Of a stretch of 64,000 nt of DNA, positions 36,465 to 44,584 are shown piece by piece. This DNA comes from CAZOZP01 sp964584325 (GTDB lineage Bacteria > Bacteroidota > Ignavibacteria > Ignavibacteriales > Melioribacteraceae): the NCBI GenBank assembly GCA_964584325.1, contig CAZOZP010000005.1, positions 11,971-75,970 of the forward strand, read 5' to 3'. The notes under the pieces are model-generated. The model did not search any database. It saw nothing but the letters and a program-made list of their open reading frames with translations, and was not told the DNA's origin. Position numbers and translations under genes: made by a program. Every line of letters begins with the position of its first letter. Position 1 is the stretch's first letter.

Positions 36465-36485
36465 ATCATAATTTAAATTTATGAT
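36465..36485. promoter_or_regulatory. Dyad-symmetric candidate operator upstream of ferritin
   Basis: ATCATAA - 7 bases - TTATGAT, a perfect 7-bp dyad in an AT-rich gap between ferritin (minus) and a histidine kinase (plus). The size and ATxAT content are compatible with Fur or PerR boxes but do not match either consensus well. Confidence 0.3.
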
Positions 36486-36581
36486 CCATTATATCTAATT
36501 ATTATGCTGAAACTGGTTCATTATTAATATCTTTATTTATATATTTACAATGAGTATTTAAGGTATAATCTTTCAAGGCAA

Positions 36582-38729
36582 ATGGATTCTTTTTACCTGG
36601 GACTTTCGGCAATAATTAGCGTAACAGCTATGATTTTTATTGTATTTTTCTATCTGTATTTAACATACAGGGAATCATACATTCGCTATTGGACTGTAGG
36701 TTGGGGTTTCCTTGCGGTTTATCTTGTAAGTCAGTTTTTCTTCGTAAATCAAAACATTGAAAATCCTTATTTTCTTATCAATCTTGCCTCCGGAATTCTC
36801 GGTTCAACATTTATTCTTCAGGGAACTTTGCTTTTTTCAGAAAAGAAGAGAAGCCTTTTACTTTTGAGTGCAGGTTTTCTTATCACAGCATCTATAATTG
36901 CTCTAAGATTTTTCTATGATTATTATCAACTTCTGCCCATTCCTGTATATTTTTATACCGGATGCTTATTTATTCTTACAGGGTTGGTTCTTTTTACTAA
37001 CTCCAGGATAAAAGGATTTATAAAATTTGCGGCAGGTTTAATATTCCTTCTGATGGGAGTTAATCTTTTTAACAACTATATGATGTGGCACCTGTACTAT
37101 ATCAACAAATATCTGCCCGTAATCAATTTAATTCTTACACTTACAGGTCCGGTTCTTTTACTGCCTTTATACTTCCAATTAAGTTCAGAACTGGTTAAAT
37201 ACAGACAAAAACTTTTAAGAATATTTCTTGAACAAAGCTCAGAAGGTATTTATCGAATTGATTTTACTGAATCAATTCCTATAAATTTACCATCGGAGAA
37301 ACAACTTGAATTATTTTTTCAAACCGGATTTATTGCGGAATCAAATTTATCGTCAGCAGCTGCATACGGATATGATTCCATAAATGAATTTATCGGCAAG
37401 AAGATATCAGATATTCATTTAACCAATGATGATTCAAATATAAGAGAATTAACGGGATTTATCGATTCAGGTTATAGGGCAAAGGATATTGAAACTGTTG
37501 AATACGATAAAGATAAAAATATAAAATATTTCAATAACAGTTTTTTGGGAATTATTGAAAAAGGCCGTTTGACCGGTATATGGGGAATGCAGCGCGATAA
37601 TACAGACAGAAAGATTATATTGGATTCTCTTCTTGAGAGTGAAAGGAAATTCCATGCTCTTTTCCAGAACGCCAGCGACGCACTGTATTTATGGGAAATG
37701 CAGGGAGATAAAATCGGAAGGCTGCTTGAAGCAAACAATAAAGCTTGTGAGATGATGGAATATTCAAGAAAAGAACTTCTTGAAATGAGTTATGATCAGC
37801 TTAATGATCCTGAATCTATGGATATTTTGTTACCGATAGTAGAGAAACTTCGGAAAGGCGTAGCTGTAAATATTGAGCTTTCCCACAAAACAAAGAGTGG
37901 AAAGATGATTCCTGTGGAAATAAATGCACATTCGTTTATTTTTAACAGGACAAAATTTGTTCTGGCAATTGTTCGTGATATAACAATCAGGAAAGAAACA
38001 GAGAAAGCACTTATTCGGGCAAAAGAAGAAGCTGAAAAGTCCAGCAGTCTTAAATCTGAATTCCTTGCTCTTATGTCGCATGAAGTTCGAACACCAATTA
38101 ATTCGATTTTAAGCATTATATCGTTTTTTAAAGAGGATACAGAACTTGTTCTTCCAAAGGAAATAAGAGATGGCTTTGCTGTAATTGAAAGAGGAAGCAA
38201 AAGGCTGGTTAGAACGATGGATCTTATTCTTAATCTGTCGCAGATTCAGTCAGGTAACTATAATCCCAACTTTGAAAAACTAGTTCTTCTCGAACTTCTT
38301 GAGGAGAAATACCTTGAGTTTAATACTGTGGCTAAGGAAAAAAATCTTGATTTTAAACTTATTAATAATGCTTCATCAACTATCATAAGGGGCGACTTAT
38401 ATACTATTAGTCAGGCTTTTACAAATCTTATTGACAATGCAATTAAATATACTTCTCAGGGTGATGTAATAATCCGGATAAAAGATTACACTAAAAGCCG
38501 CATTATAGTTGAGATTGACGATAGTGGTATCGGAATGGCGAAAGAGTATGTTGAGATAATGTTTTCGCCTTTTAGTCAGGAAGAATCCGGGCATACTCGA
38601 AAGTATGACGGCAACGGTATCGGTTTAGCCCTTACAAAAAAATACTGCGAAATAAACAATGTAGAAATATCTGTTGAATCTGAAAAAGGAAAAGGAACAA
38701 AATTCTCGCTAATATTTAATATGCTTTAA
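36582..38729 (+). CDS. Membrane PAS-sensor histidine kinase
   Basis: A 715-residue sensor kinase. About seven membrane spans occupy residues 5-205, a 7TM-type sensor module. Two PAS-like domains follow, at about 210-335 (EQSSEGIYRIDF) and about 350-465 (LFQNASDALYLWEM ... NNKACEMMEYSRKELLEM). HisKA carries the phospho-acceptor His500 in LMSHEVRTPINSIL. HATPase motifs follow: N-box NLIDNAIKYTS near 614, DDSGIGMA near 646 and GNGIGLAL near 677. It is intact but has no dedicated response regulator directly after it; the binding-protein gene starts 15 bases downstream. It could feed the regulator at 41510 or another one elsewhere. Confidence 0.93.
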   Translation: MDSFYLGLSAIISVTAMIFIVFFYLYLTYRESYIRYWTVGWGFLAVYLVSQFFFVNQNIENPYFLINLASGILGSTFILQGTLLFSEKKRSLLLLSAGFLITASIIALRFFYDYYQLLPIPVYFYTGCLFILTGLVLFTNSRIKGFIKFAAGLIFLLMGVNLFNNYMMWHLYYINKYLPVINLILTLTGPVLLLPLYFQLSSELVKYRQKLLRIFLEQSSEGIYRIDFTESIPINLPSEKQLELFFQTGFIAESNLSSAAAYGYDSINEFIGKKISDIHLTNDDSNIRELTGFIDSGYRAKDIETVEYDKDKNIKYFNNSFLGIIEKGRLTGIWGMQRDNTDRKIILDSLLESERKFHALFQNASDALYLWEMQGDKIGRLLEANNKACEMMEYSRKELLEMSYDQLNDPESMDILLPIVEKLRKGVAVNIELSHKTKSGKMIPVEINAHSFIFNRTKFVLAIVRDITIRKETEKALIRAKEEAEKSSSLKSEFLALMSHEVRTPINSILSIISFFKEDTELVLPKEIRDGFAVIERGSKRLVRTMDLILNLSQIQSGNYNPNFEKLVLLELLEEKYLEFNTVAKEKNLDFKLINNASSTIIRGDLYTISQAFTNLIDNAIKYTSQGDVIIRIKDYTKSRIIVEIDDSGIGMAKEYVEIMFSPFSQEESGHTRKYDGNGIGLALTKKYCEINNVEISVESEKGKGTKFSLIFNML

Positions 38730-38744
38730 TCTTAACGGAAATCC

Positions 38745-40055
38745 ATGACGTTTAAGAATTTTACCCCCGTCAGAATCATCATTCTTTTTTTGATAATATC
38801 CACAGTTTCTTTATTACTTAATCCTACCCTTGTGAAGAAAATATTTGAATCGCCCGAACCGGTGCGGATATATTTCGCAGACCACATTTCTCAAGCATAT
38901 GCAGAAGTAATAAAAAAATTCAATGAAGAAAATAAAGGCAAAATTGAAGTTATTCCGATACACGTTGCTTTTGAAAAATTTACTACAAATGAAAGGAAGG
39001 AAATACTCTCACGGAATTTGAGAGGAAATGATGTTATTGATATTTTTGCCGTGGACTTAATATGGATTGAAAATTTCTCGAAGTGGGGCACGGACTTAAC
39101 GGAATTTTTTAATGAAAACAGTTATTTACAGCTAAATAGTAAAGTTGTTGATGCCTGCAAAGTTAACGGAATGCTTGCTGCTATACCTATTAATATTGAC
39201 GCCGGAATAATGTACTACAGAAAAGATATTCTGCGTAAACTGCCTGACTATGAAATGATAAGTAAAAAGCTTCTAAACTCCGTTACCTGGGAGGAATTTA
39301 TTCGGCTTTCAGAAAGAAAGGAACTTCAGGGTCATCCTTTTTATATTTTTCCGGCTGATGATTATGAAGGATTAGTCTGCAGCTATTTTGAAATTCTTAA
39401 TCAGCTTGAAAGAGGTACCGGAATTTTAGATTTTAATCCTGAATCTGTTAATTCTGTTAAAGCGATTGAATTTATCAGCAACCTTGTTAATCATTATAAA
39501 ATTTCACCGCCTGATGTTGTAAATTTAAGAGAATTAAGCGGATTTGAGTATTTTATTAACCATGATGCCGTGTTTCTCAAAGGCTGGCCAAGCCTGATTA
39601 ACGACAGTACAACAGATTTCTATCTAAACCAAAAGCAGGCAGAGATTGACGTAATGCCTCTTCCTCATATTGCCGGTTCAGATCCTTCAACGATTCTGGG
39701 CGGGTGGCCTCTTATGATTTCAAAATATTCTAAACATAAAAAGGAAGCATGGGAATTCATTAAATTTCTTCTTCGCGAAGACATCCAGAAAAAGATATAT
39801 ATTATGCGCAAGCAAATTCCCGTTAATATGAAGCTTTTAGCTGACGCTGACTTTGTTAAGTCTCATCCGGAAATCACACTTCTGATTGAGGCTGTGAACA
39901 AAGGTTCATTCCGCCCATTCAGAAAAGATTATTCGGCAGTATCGGAGATCTTATCGAAAAATATATACCTTGCAATAAAACAAAAGCAAACTCCACACCG
40001 GGCGGCAAAGAACACAGCCTTAAAAATGAATTCTAATGATTTGATCTTTAGGTGA
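38745..40055 (+). CDS. Family 1-type extracellular solute-binding protein, membrane-anchored
   Basis: A 436-residue sugar-type substrate-binding protein: VRIYFADHISQAYAEVIKKF at the start of domain I, then LRGNDVIDIFAVDLIWIENF, YYRKDILRKLP, and a C-terminal ILGGWPLMISKYSKHKKEAW with the GGW-x-x-x-I-S motif near residue 325. It has a hydrophobic N-terminal segment (about 10-30) with no lipobox Cys or clear cleavage site, so it is probably held at the outer face of the inner membrane. No ABC permease or ATPase gene is nearby; its neighbours are two histidine kinases and a response regulator. This points to a sensory rather than a transport role (inference). Confidence 0.85.
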   Translation: MTFKNFTPVRIIILFLIISTVSLLLNPTLVKKIFESPEPVRIYFADHISQAYAEVIKKFNEENKGKIEVIPIHVAFEKFTTNERKEILSRNLRGNDVIDIFAVDLIWIENFSKWGTDLTEFFNENSYLQLNSKVVDACKVNGMLAAIPINIDAGIMYYRKDILRKLPDYEMISKKLLNSVTWEEFIRLSERKELQGHPFYIFPADDYEGLVCSYFEILNQLERGTGILDFNPESVNSVKAIEFISNLVNHYKISPPDVVNLRELSGFEYFINHDAVFLKGWPSLINDSTTDFYLNQKQAEIDVMPLPHIAGSDPSTILGGWPLMISKYSKHKKEAWEFIKFLLREDIQKKIYIMRKQIPVNMKLLADADFVKSHPEITLLIEAVNKGSFRPFRKDYSAVSEILSKNIYLAIKQKQTPHRAAKNTALKMNSNDLIFR

Positions 40056-40059
40056 TACC

Positions 40060-41523
40060 ATGAAAACTCTGGAACTATTTTTAAGCAGGATAGATATCAA
40101 AAGACTGAGTATTCTTTTTGCGGTGCTTTTATTATTTCAGGCGGCTCTTACCTATATTAATAATCGTTCTGTTGAGGGATTTATTCAGAATACGGCAGAA
40201 TGGTATAAGAAGGATTCTGCTGAAAGGCTGGCAAACATTACTGTTACCTCACTTGAAATGATTATAGAAAGGATAAAAACTGAAGACATAGAAAATGATA
40301 TTGAAAGGAAAGGAATAATTCAGGCTTTTAATGTTATTCTCGGGCAGCAACTTCTCAAGGAACAAGTAAGAAAAATCTGTATTATTGTTGAAAAAGATGA
40401 AAAACTGAATTATGTGGAAGACGGAGAAAATTTATTTAATGTGCTGTATGGTAATATCGAAATAGATAACCGGGCCGGATATGAAACTATTTCTCTTTAT
40501 AACACAACCAGAAGCCGATTAAAAAGTGATGAGAGAATTTCTACTGCGGCAGGGAGTGATAATGATTTGAAAATATTCGTTCCGTTTGTTCCTAAAGGAA
40601 AATATATCGGATCGCTTTATATGGAATTTACACCCGATTTTTCTTTAATAAGAGAAAAAATAGCAGCCGGGTATGATAATATCGGGTCAGTTTATTTTTA
40701 CCTTATCATAATTGGATTTATCGGGATGTATTATATCTCGTCGAGAACAATCAGAGAAAGGGATGATGCGCAGAAACTCCTATTTGAAGAAACAAGAAAA
40801 AATCTGACCGAACAACTTAAATTTCAAGAGGAAGCACTTTTTTCAAAAAGAATTTATCATGCCCATCACAAGGCTGAAAAAATAATGGGATTTATTAAAA
40901 GCGATATAATGGGTATCGGGAATTCTGAAACTAAAGAAAGAATATTAAAGTATTCAAATTTTATTTCGCGTGTTATTTATGATATGAAATCTTATTCGCC
41001 TCCGGTTCAATCAATTAGGAGTGATATGTTTAGTTCTGATATAAATAAGATTATCAGATTTTTAACAGAGAATATATTTCTGAGAAGTACGGGCGAATCA
41101 TCAAGACTGAAATTTTTATTAAAACTTCAGGATGATTTTCCTCTATTAAACGTTAATGAATATGTTATTTGGGAAATTCTCGAACCTCTTATACAAAACT
41201 GCATTGACCATTCCGGGAAGGATACAACAATTATAGAAATCTCAACTTCTGTTGCTTCGGGAGATAAGGGAATTATTTTGATATCAGACAGCGGAGTTGG
41301 TATAGCCGAAGAGATGCTTGAAGAAATAGGTGGAATTAAGAAAATGTTTCAGGAATATACTTCCACGAAAAACTCGGAGGGAAGAAACAGAGGATACGGT
41401 TGTTTTTTGGCTTATACAATTGCCGGGAGATGCGGGTGGAATCTGGATGCCCGAAATAAGCCGGATGGAGGTGCAATGTTTGTGATTAAAGTAGATTTAA
41501 GGAGGGCGGGTGCAGGTAAATAG
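40060..41523 (+). CDS. Two-TM histidine kinase with periplasmic sensor region
   Basis: A 487-residue kinase. Membrane spans at about 16-33 and 208-227 enclose a periplasmic region of about 170 residues. The dimerisation region is unusual (KRIYHAHHKAEKIMGFIKSD, about 266-285), with three His residues and no HE-x-R-x-P motif, so the phospho-acceptor is uncertain. The ATPase domain is clear: EPLIQNCIDHS (N-box), ISDSGVGI (G1) and RGYGCFLAYTIA (G2). It starts 5 bases after the binding-protein gene and overlaps the regulator gene by 14 bases, so these three form one functional unit. The binding protein may present ligand to its periplasmic region. Confidence 0.88.
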   Translation: MKTLELFLSRIDIKRLSILFAVLLLFQAALTYINNRSVEGFIQNTAEWYKKDSAERLANITVTSLEMIIERIKTEDIENDIERKGIIQAFNVILGQQLLKEQVRKICIIVEKDEKLNYVEDGENLFNVLYGNIEIDNRAGYETISLYNTTRSRLKSDERISTAAGSDNDLKIFVPFVPKGKYIGSLYMEFTPDFSLIREKIAAGYDNIGSVYFYLIIIGFIGMYYISSRTIRERDDAQKLLFEETRKNLTEQLKFQEEALFSKRIYHAHHKAEKIMGFIKSDIMGIGNSETKERILKYSNFISRVIYDMKSYSPPVQSIRSDMFSSDINKIIRFLTENIFLRSTGESSRLKFLLKLQDDFPLLNVNEYVIWEILEPLIQNCIDHSGKDTTIIEISTSVASGDKGIILISDSGVGIAEEMLEEIGGIKKMFQEYTSTKNSEGRNRGYGCFLAYTIAGRCGWNLDARNKPDGGAMFVIKVDLRRAGAGK

Positions 41524-42964
41524 CGGATATATCAGAATACTATTGATCGAAGATGAAGAATATGATGCAATGAGGGTACAAAACACACTTAAGCATTTTG
41601 AGCATCAGATGAGAATAGAAAAAACAGTAAACAACGGAACAGATGCCGTAGCAGAAATTGCTGCTGCTGAATACGATGTTGTGATAATGGACTATCAGAT
41701 CTCAAGCGGAATTATGGGAGAAGCCCTTATTTCGGCCATAAAGAATGAAAATCCGGCATTACAAATTATTGTAATTACAAAGCTGACACTTAATATATCC
41801 AATATTCATTTTGCAAATGAGTTGATTAAAGCCGGGGCTTTCTGGTACTGCACAAAATATCCCGGAGATCTTGATTATATTTATCAGCCTACTGATTTTG
41901 CTCTTGCTGTTTTTAATGCATACCAGAAGAAACAGCTTATTACCGAAAAAATGCGGACAGATAAAAAGAAGGACGCAGATGTCTCGGGAATACTGCAGTC
42001 AAAAAAAATTATTGGGGAAAGTAAAGAAATAATTCGATTGCTTGAGAGAATTGATAAATGCGCTGATTCCGAAGCAGGAATTCTTATTACCGGAAAATCC
42101 GGCACAGGAAAAGAGTTGGTAGCTGTTAATATTCACTATAAAAGCAGAAGAAAATTTGAAAATTTTGTTTCGGTAAACTGCGGCAGTCTTCCCTCTGAAC
42201 TTGTAGAAAGTGAATTATTCGGTTATGAAAAAGGAGCATTTACAGGTGCTGATAAACATAAACAAGGCTTATTTGAATTGGCAGATAAGGGAACTCTTTT
42301 TTTAGATGAAATTGCAGAACTGCCACTGAAGTCGCAGGTTAAACTTCTTAGAATACTTCAGGAAGGAGAAGTTGAGAAAATTGGACGAACAAAGCCTATA
42401 AAAGTAGATGTCCGAATTATCTGTGCTACAAATAAAAATCTGCAGGAAGAAGTAGTTGCGGGAAGATTTCGGGAGGACCTTTATTTCCGACTAAATATAA
42501 TTTCCATTAATGTGCCTAGATTGGAAGAAAGAAAAGAGGATATTGCTGTACTTGCAGATCATTTTATAAGAATAATATGCAATGAAATGAAAATACCCAT
42601 AATGATTATTGACGATGATGCTTTGCTGGAACTTAAATCACATCCTTGGCCCGGAAATGTACGTGAGCTCAAGAATACAATTCACCGTCTTCTATTTGAA
42701 GCTGAAGGGAAGATAACCGGAAGCATGGTGAAGGAAGCATTACTGAAAATACCGGAGAAAGACATCTCTGAATCAGCATTATTCCGGACTATTCTGAATA
42801 CCGGTGATATAATAAATTATCACGATAGTAAAAGACTTTTTAAGATAAGATATATAGGTTATGTGAGGAGCTGCTCTCAAAGTGATGCCGAGGCAGCCGA
42901 AAAACTCGGACTCGCACCGCCTAACTACCACAGACTTTGCAAAGAACTCGGCATAAAATCGTGA
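41510..42964 (+). CDS. NtrC-family sigma-54-dependent response regulator
   Basis: A 484-residue regulator starting at GTG (41510), with AAGGAGG just upstream. Receiver about 8-125: acidic ELIEDEE-type pocket (Glu14-Asp15), phospho-acceptor Asp61 in IMDYQ, and YCTKYP near the end. AAA+ domain about 170-400: Walker A GKSGTGKE (195-202), GAFTGA (242-247), which contacts sigma-54, and Walker B GTLFLDEI. A Fis-type helix-turn-helix (DAEAAEKLGLAPPNYHRLCK) ends the protein. All parts needed to activate sigma-54 promoters are present. Its targets are unknown; the site at 34079 is a candidate. Confidence 0.94.
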   Translation: MQVNSGYIRILLIEDEEYDAMRVQNTLKHFEHQMRIEKTVNNGTDAVAEIAAAEYDVVIMDYQISSGIMGEALISAIKNENPALQIIVITKLTLNISNIHFANELIKAGAFWYCTKYPGDLDYIYQPTDFALAVFNAYQKKQLITEKMRTDKKKDADVSGILQSKKIIGESKEIIRLLERIDKCADSEAGILITGKSGTGKELVAVNIHYKSRRKFENFVSVNCGSLPSELVESELFGYEKGAFTGADKHKQGLFELADKGTLFLDEIAELPLKSQVKLLRILQEGEVEKIGRTKPIKVDVRIICATNKNLQEEVVAGRFREDLYFRLNIISINVPRLEERKEDIAVLADHFIRIICNEMKIPIMIIDDDALLELKSHPWPGNVRELKNTIHRLLFEAEGKITGSMVKEALLKIPEKDISESALFRTILNTGDIINYHDSKRLFKIRYIGYVRSCSQSDAEAAEKLGLAPPNYHRLCKELGIKS

Positions 42965-43005
42965 TTTAATTGTATATTGCATTACGGAAATGTAAGGCTT
43001 AAGAA

Positions 43006-43860
43006 ATGGATAACAAGGATTTCTATAAAATACTCGGTATTGAAGAAACTGCCACAGACGAAGAGATAAAAGCCGCATACAGGAAAATGGCTAAACAGTA
43101 CCATCCTGATCATAACGAAATGAAAAAAAATGCTGAGGAAAAGTTTAAAGAGATTTCAGAAGCATACAGAGTTCTAATTGACCCGGAACTTAGAGGGAAA
43201 TATGATCTTACGCGAACACTGATTCGTAACCGCAGAAGCCCGAAAGGACAAAAACGTGACTATGATGATGTTTTCTCAAGTTCGGGTGGATTTCAGGATT
43301 TCTTTGAGAGCTTCAAAGGGAAAAAGAAAAGCAGACAAACAACGCTAAAAGATATAAATGTTGATATATCCATTGGGCTTGAAGATGTTTACTGCGGTAA
43401 GGAAATACATCTTGATGTAAAAGGTGAACCTTTGAAATTTAAACTCCTTCCCGGAGCATATGACGGACTTAAACTAAAATTTACCGGAAAAGGTAATAAA
43501 CCGCTTATGACTGAACCGGGCGATTTGTATGTCAGAATAAAAGTAAATAAACATTCGCACTATGTTTATTCAAAACTTGATCTGTATTTTGAAAAAGAAG
43601 TGAATTTATATACTATGGTATTAGGCGGAAATGTAGTAATAGAGCATCTTGATAAATCTAAAATCAATGTTCAGATACCAGCAGAATCACCAAATGGTAA
43701 AATTTTAAGATTAAAAGGCCTGGGTATAACAGATTATAAAAATCAAGGCCTGAAAGGCGATCTTTATGTAATTCTTAAAGTTATCCTTCCTGCCGGTTTG
43801 TCTGAAGCAGAGAAAAAACTATATAAATCTTTAAGAGAGCTTTCTTCTAATCACAAATAA
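43006..43860 (+). CDS. CbpA-type DnaJ-like co-chaperone
   Basis: A 284-residue J-domain protein. The J domain (about 4-68) has HPD at 33-35, needed to stimulate DnaK. A linker follows (RSPKGQKRDYDDVFSSSGGF), then the two substrate-binding C-terminal domains (about 115-280; NVDISIGLEDVYCGKEI, KLLPGAYDGLKLKFTGKG, GDLYVRIKV). The zinc finger of DnaJ is absent, as in CbpA. It overlaps the convergent STAS gene by 10 bases at the 3' ends. Confidence 0.9.
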   Translation: MDNKDFYKILGIEETATDEEIKAAYRKMAKQYHPDHNEMKKNAEEKFKEISEAYRVLIDPELRGKYDLTRTLIRNRRSPKGQKRDYDDVFSSSGGFQDFFESFKGKKKSRQTTLKDINVDISIGLEDVYCGKEIHLDVKGEPLKFKLLPGAYDGLKLKFTGKGNKPLMTEPGDLYVRIKVNKHSHYVYSKLDLYFEKEVNLYTMVLGGNVVIEHLDKSKINVQIPAESPNGKILRLKGLGITDYKNQGLKGDLYVILKVILPAGLSEAEKKLYKSLRELSSNHK

Positions 43861-44243
43861 CTGTGTTCATAGTCAGGAATGTAAAAACAGTCTCTTACTA
43901 TCGGTCTGTATAGTTTTTCGGCATCAAAAAGATTATCGAATAAATTGAAATAATTACTCAGGCTGCTTGAGAGCATAATTGTACTGCTCTGGGCATTATC
44001 CTTTTTATATACAAACGATATAGATTTTTCTGATTTAAGCTTCTTAAGAGCAAAAACCATGGCGCCTAGAAATACAGTATCCATAACATCTACACGCGTG
44101 CAGTCGATAATAAGGTTACGGTCATTGTCAGAAACATTATCAAGTATGAAATTTTTGATTGCTCCTGCCGTAACTGAATTACAAACGGCTTCATCAATAC
44201 AGATAGTTGTGAAATTTTCATTTCTCTTGACATAAAAACGCAT
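43851..44243 (-). CDS. STAS-domain protein (anti-sigma factor antagonist-like)
   Basis: A 130-residue protein. A STAS-type core is visible: FTTICIDEAVCNSVTAGAIK for the first strand and helix, then NLIIDCTRVDVMDTVFLGAM, where Asp55-Thr56 take the place of the Asp-Ser phosphorylation site in SpoIIAA-like proteins. The frame stays open 26 codons further upstream, but that part is hydrophobic and lacks a ribosome site, so ATG at 44243 is preferred. It would bind a sigma-factor inhibitor or kinase; no partner kinase is adjacent. The C-terminus (DCFYIPDYEHSYL) extends past the usual STAS end. Confidence 0.7.
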   Translation of the reverse strand: MRFYVKRNENFTTICIDEAVCNSVTAGAIKNFILDNVSDNDRNLIIDCTRVDVMDTVFLGAMVFALKKLKSEKSISFVYKKDNAQSSTIMLSSSLSNYFNLFDNLFDAEKLYRPIVRDCFYIPDYEHSYL

Positions 44244-44584
44244 AAATATACCTACAAGCCTTAAGGTTATGACTAATAAATTACCGGGATTAAACCCGTT
44301 GAATAAAAAAACAGAAAGCAAATTTGTTCTGCGAATATATTTAGAAAAACTTTAACAGCAAAGAAAAATTTGATTGATTGTAAGAATAAAATTAAATGTG
44401 GTCTTTAATAGCCAAAAACAACTCAGGGAATGATAGAAGTCTATATTAAGATTAGTAAAATAAGACAGATTTCCGGTTAAGAAGAAAAAAAACTTTTTTT
44501 TGTCTGAATGAAATTCAGAAATCAGAAATTGTTCAAAAAATTGTTTTATTAGGAAAATAAAAAAATTAAAATAAGGCAGGTTTT
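44244..44584. promoter_or_regulatory. Intergenic region before pullulanase with a 15-bp palindrome
   Basis: 341 bases between divergent genes. A perfect inverted repeat CTGAAT-gaa-ATTCAG lies at 44504-44518, about 65 bases before the pullulanase start, in operator position. An A8-C-T8 stretch at 44485-44501 could form an AT hairpin. No convincing -35/-10 pair was found. Confidence 0.3.

Noticed and set aside
44244..44321. N-terminal extension of the STAS protein
   Set aside because: Hydrophobic stretch without a ribosome site, not part of a STAS domain; ATG at 44243 starts the fold directly.
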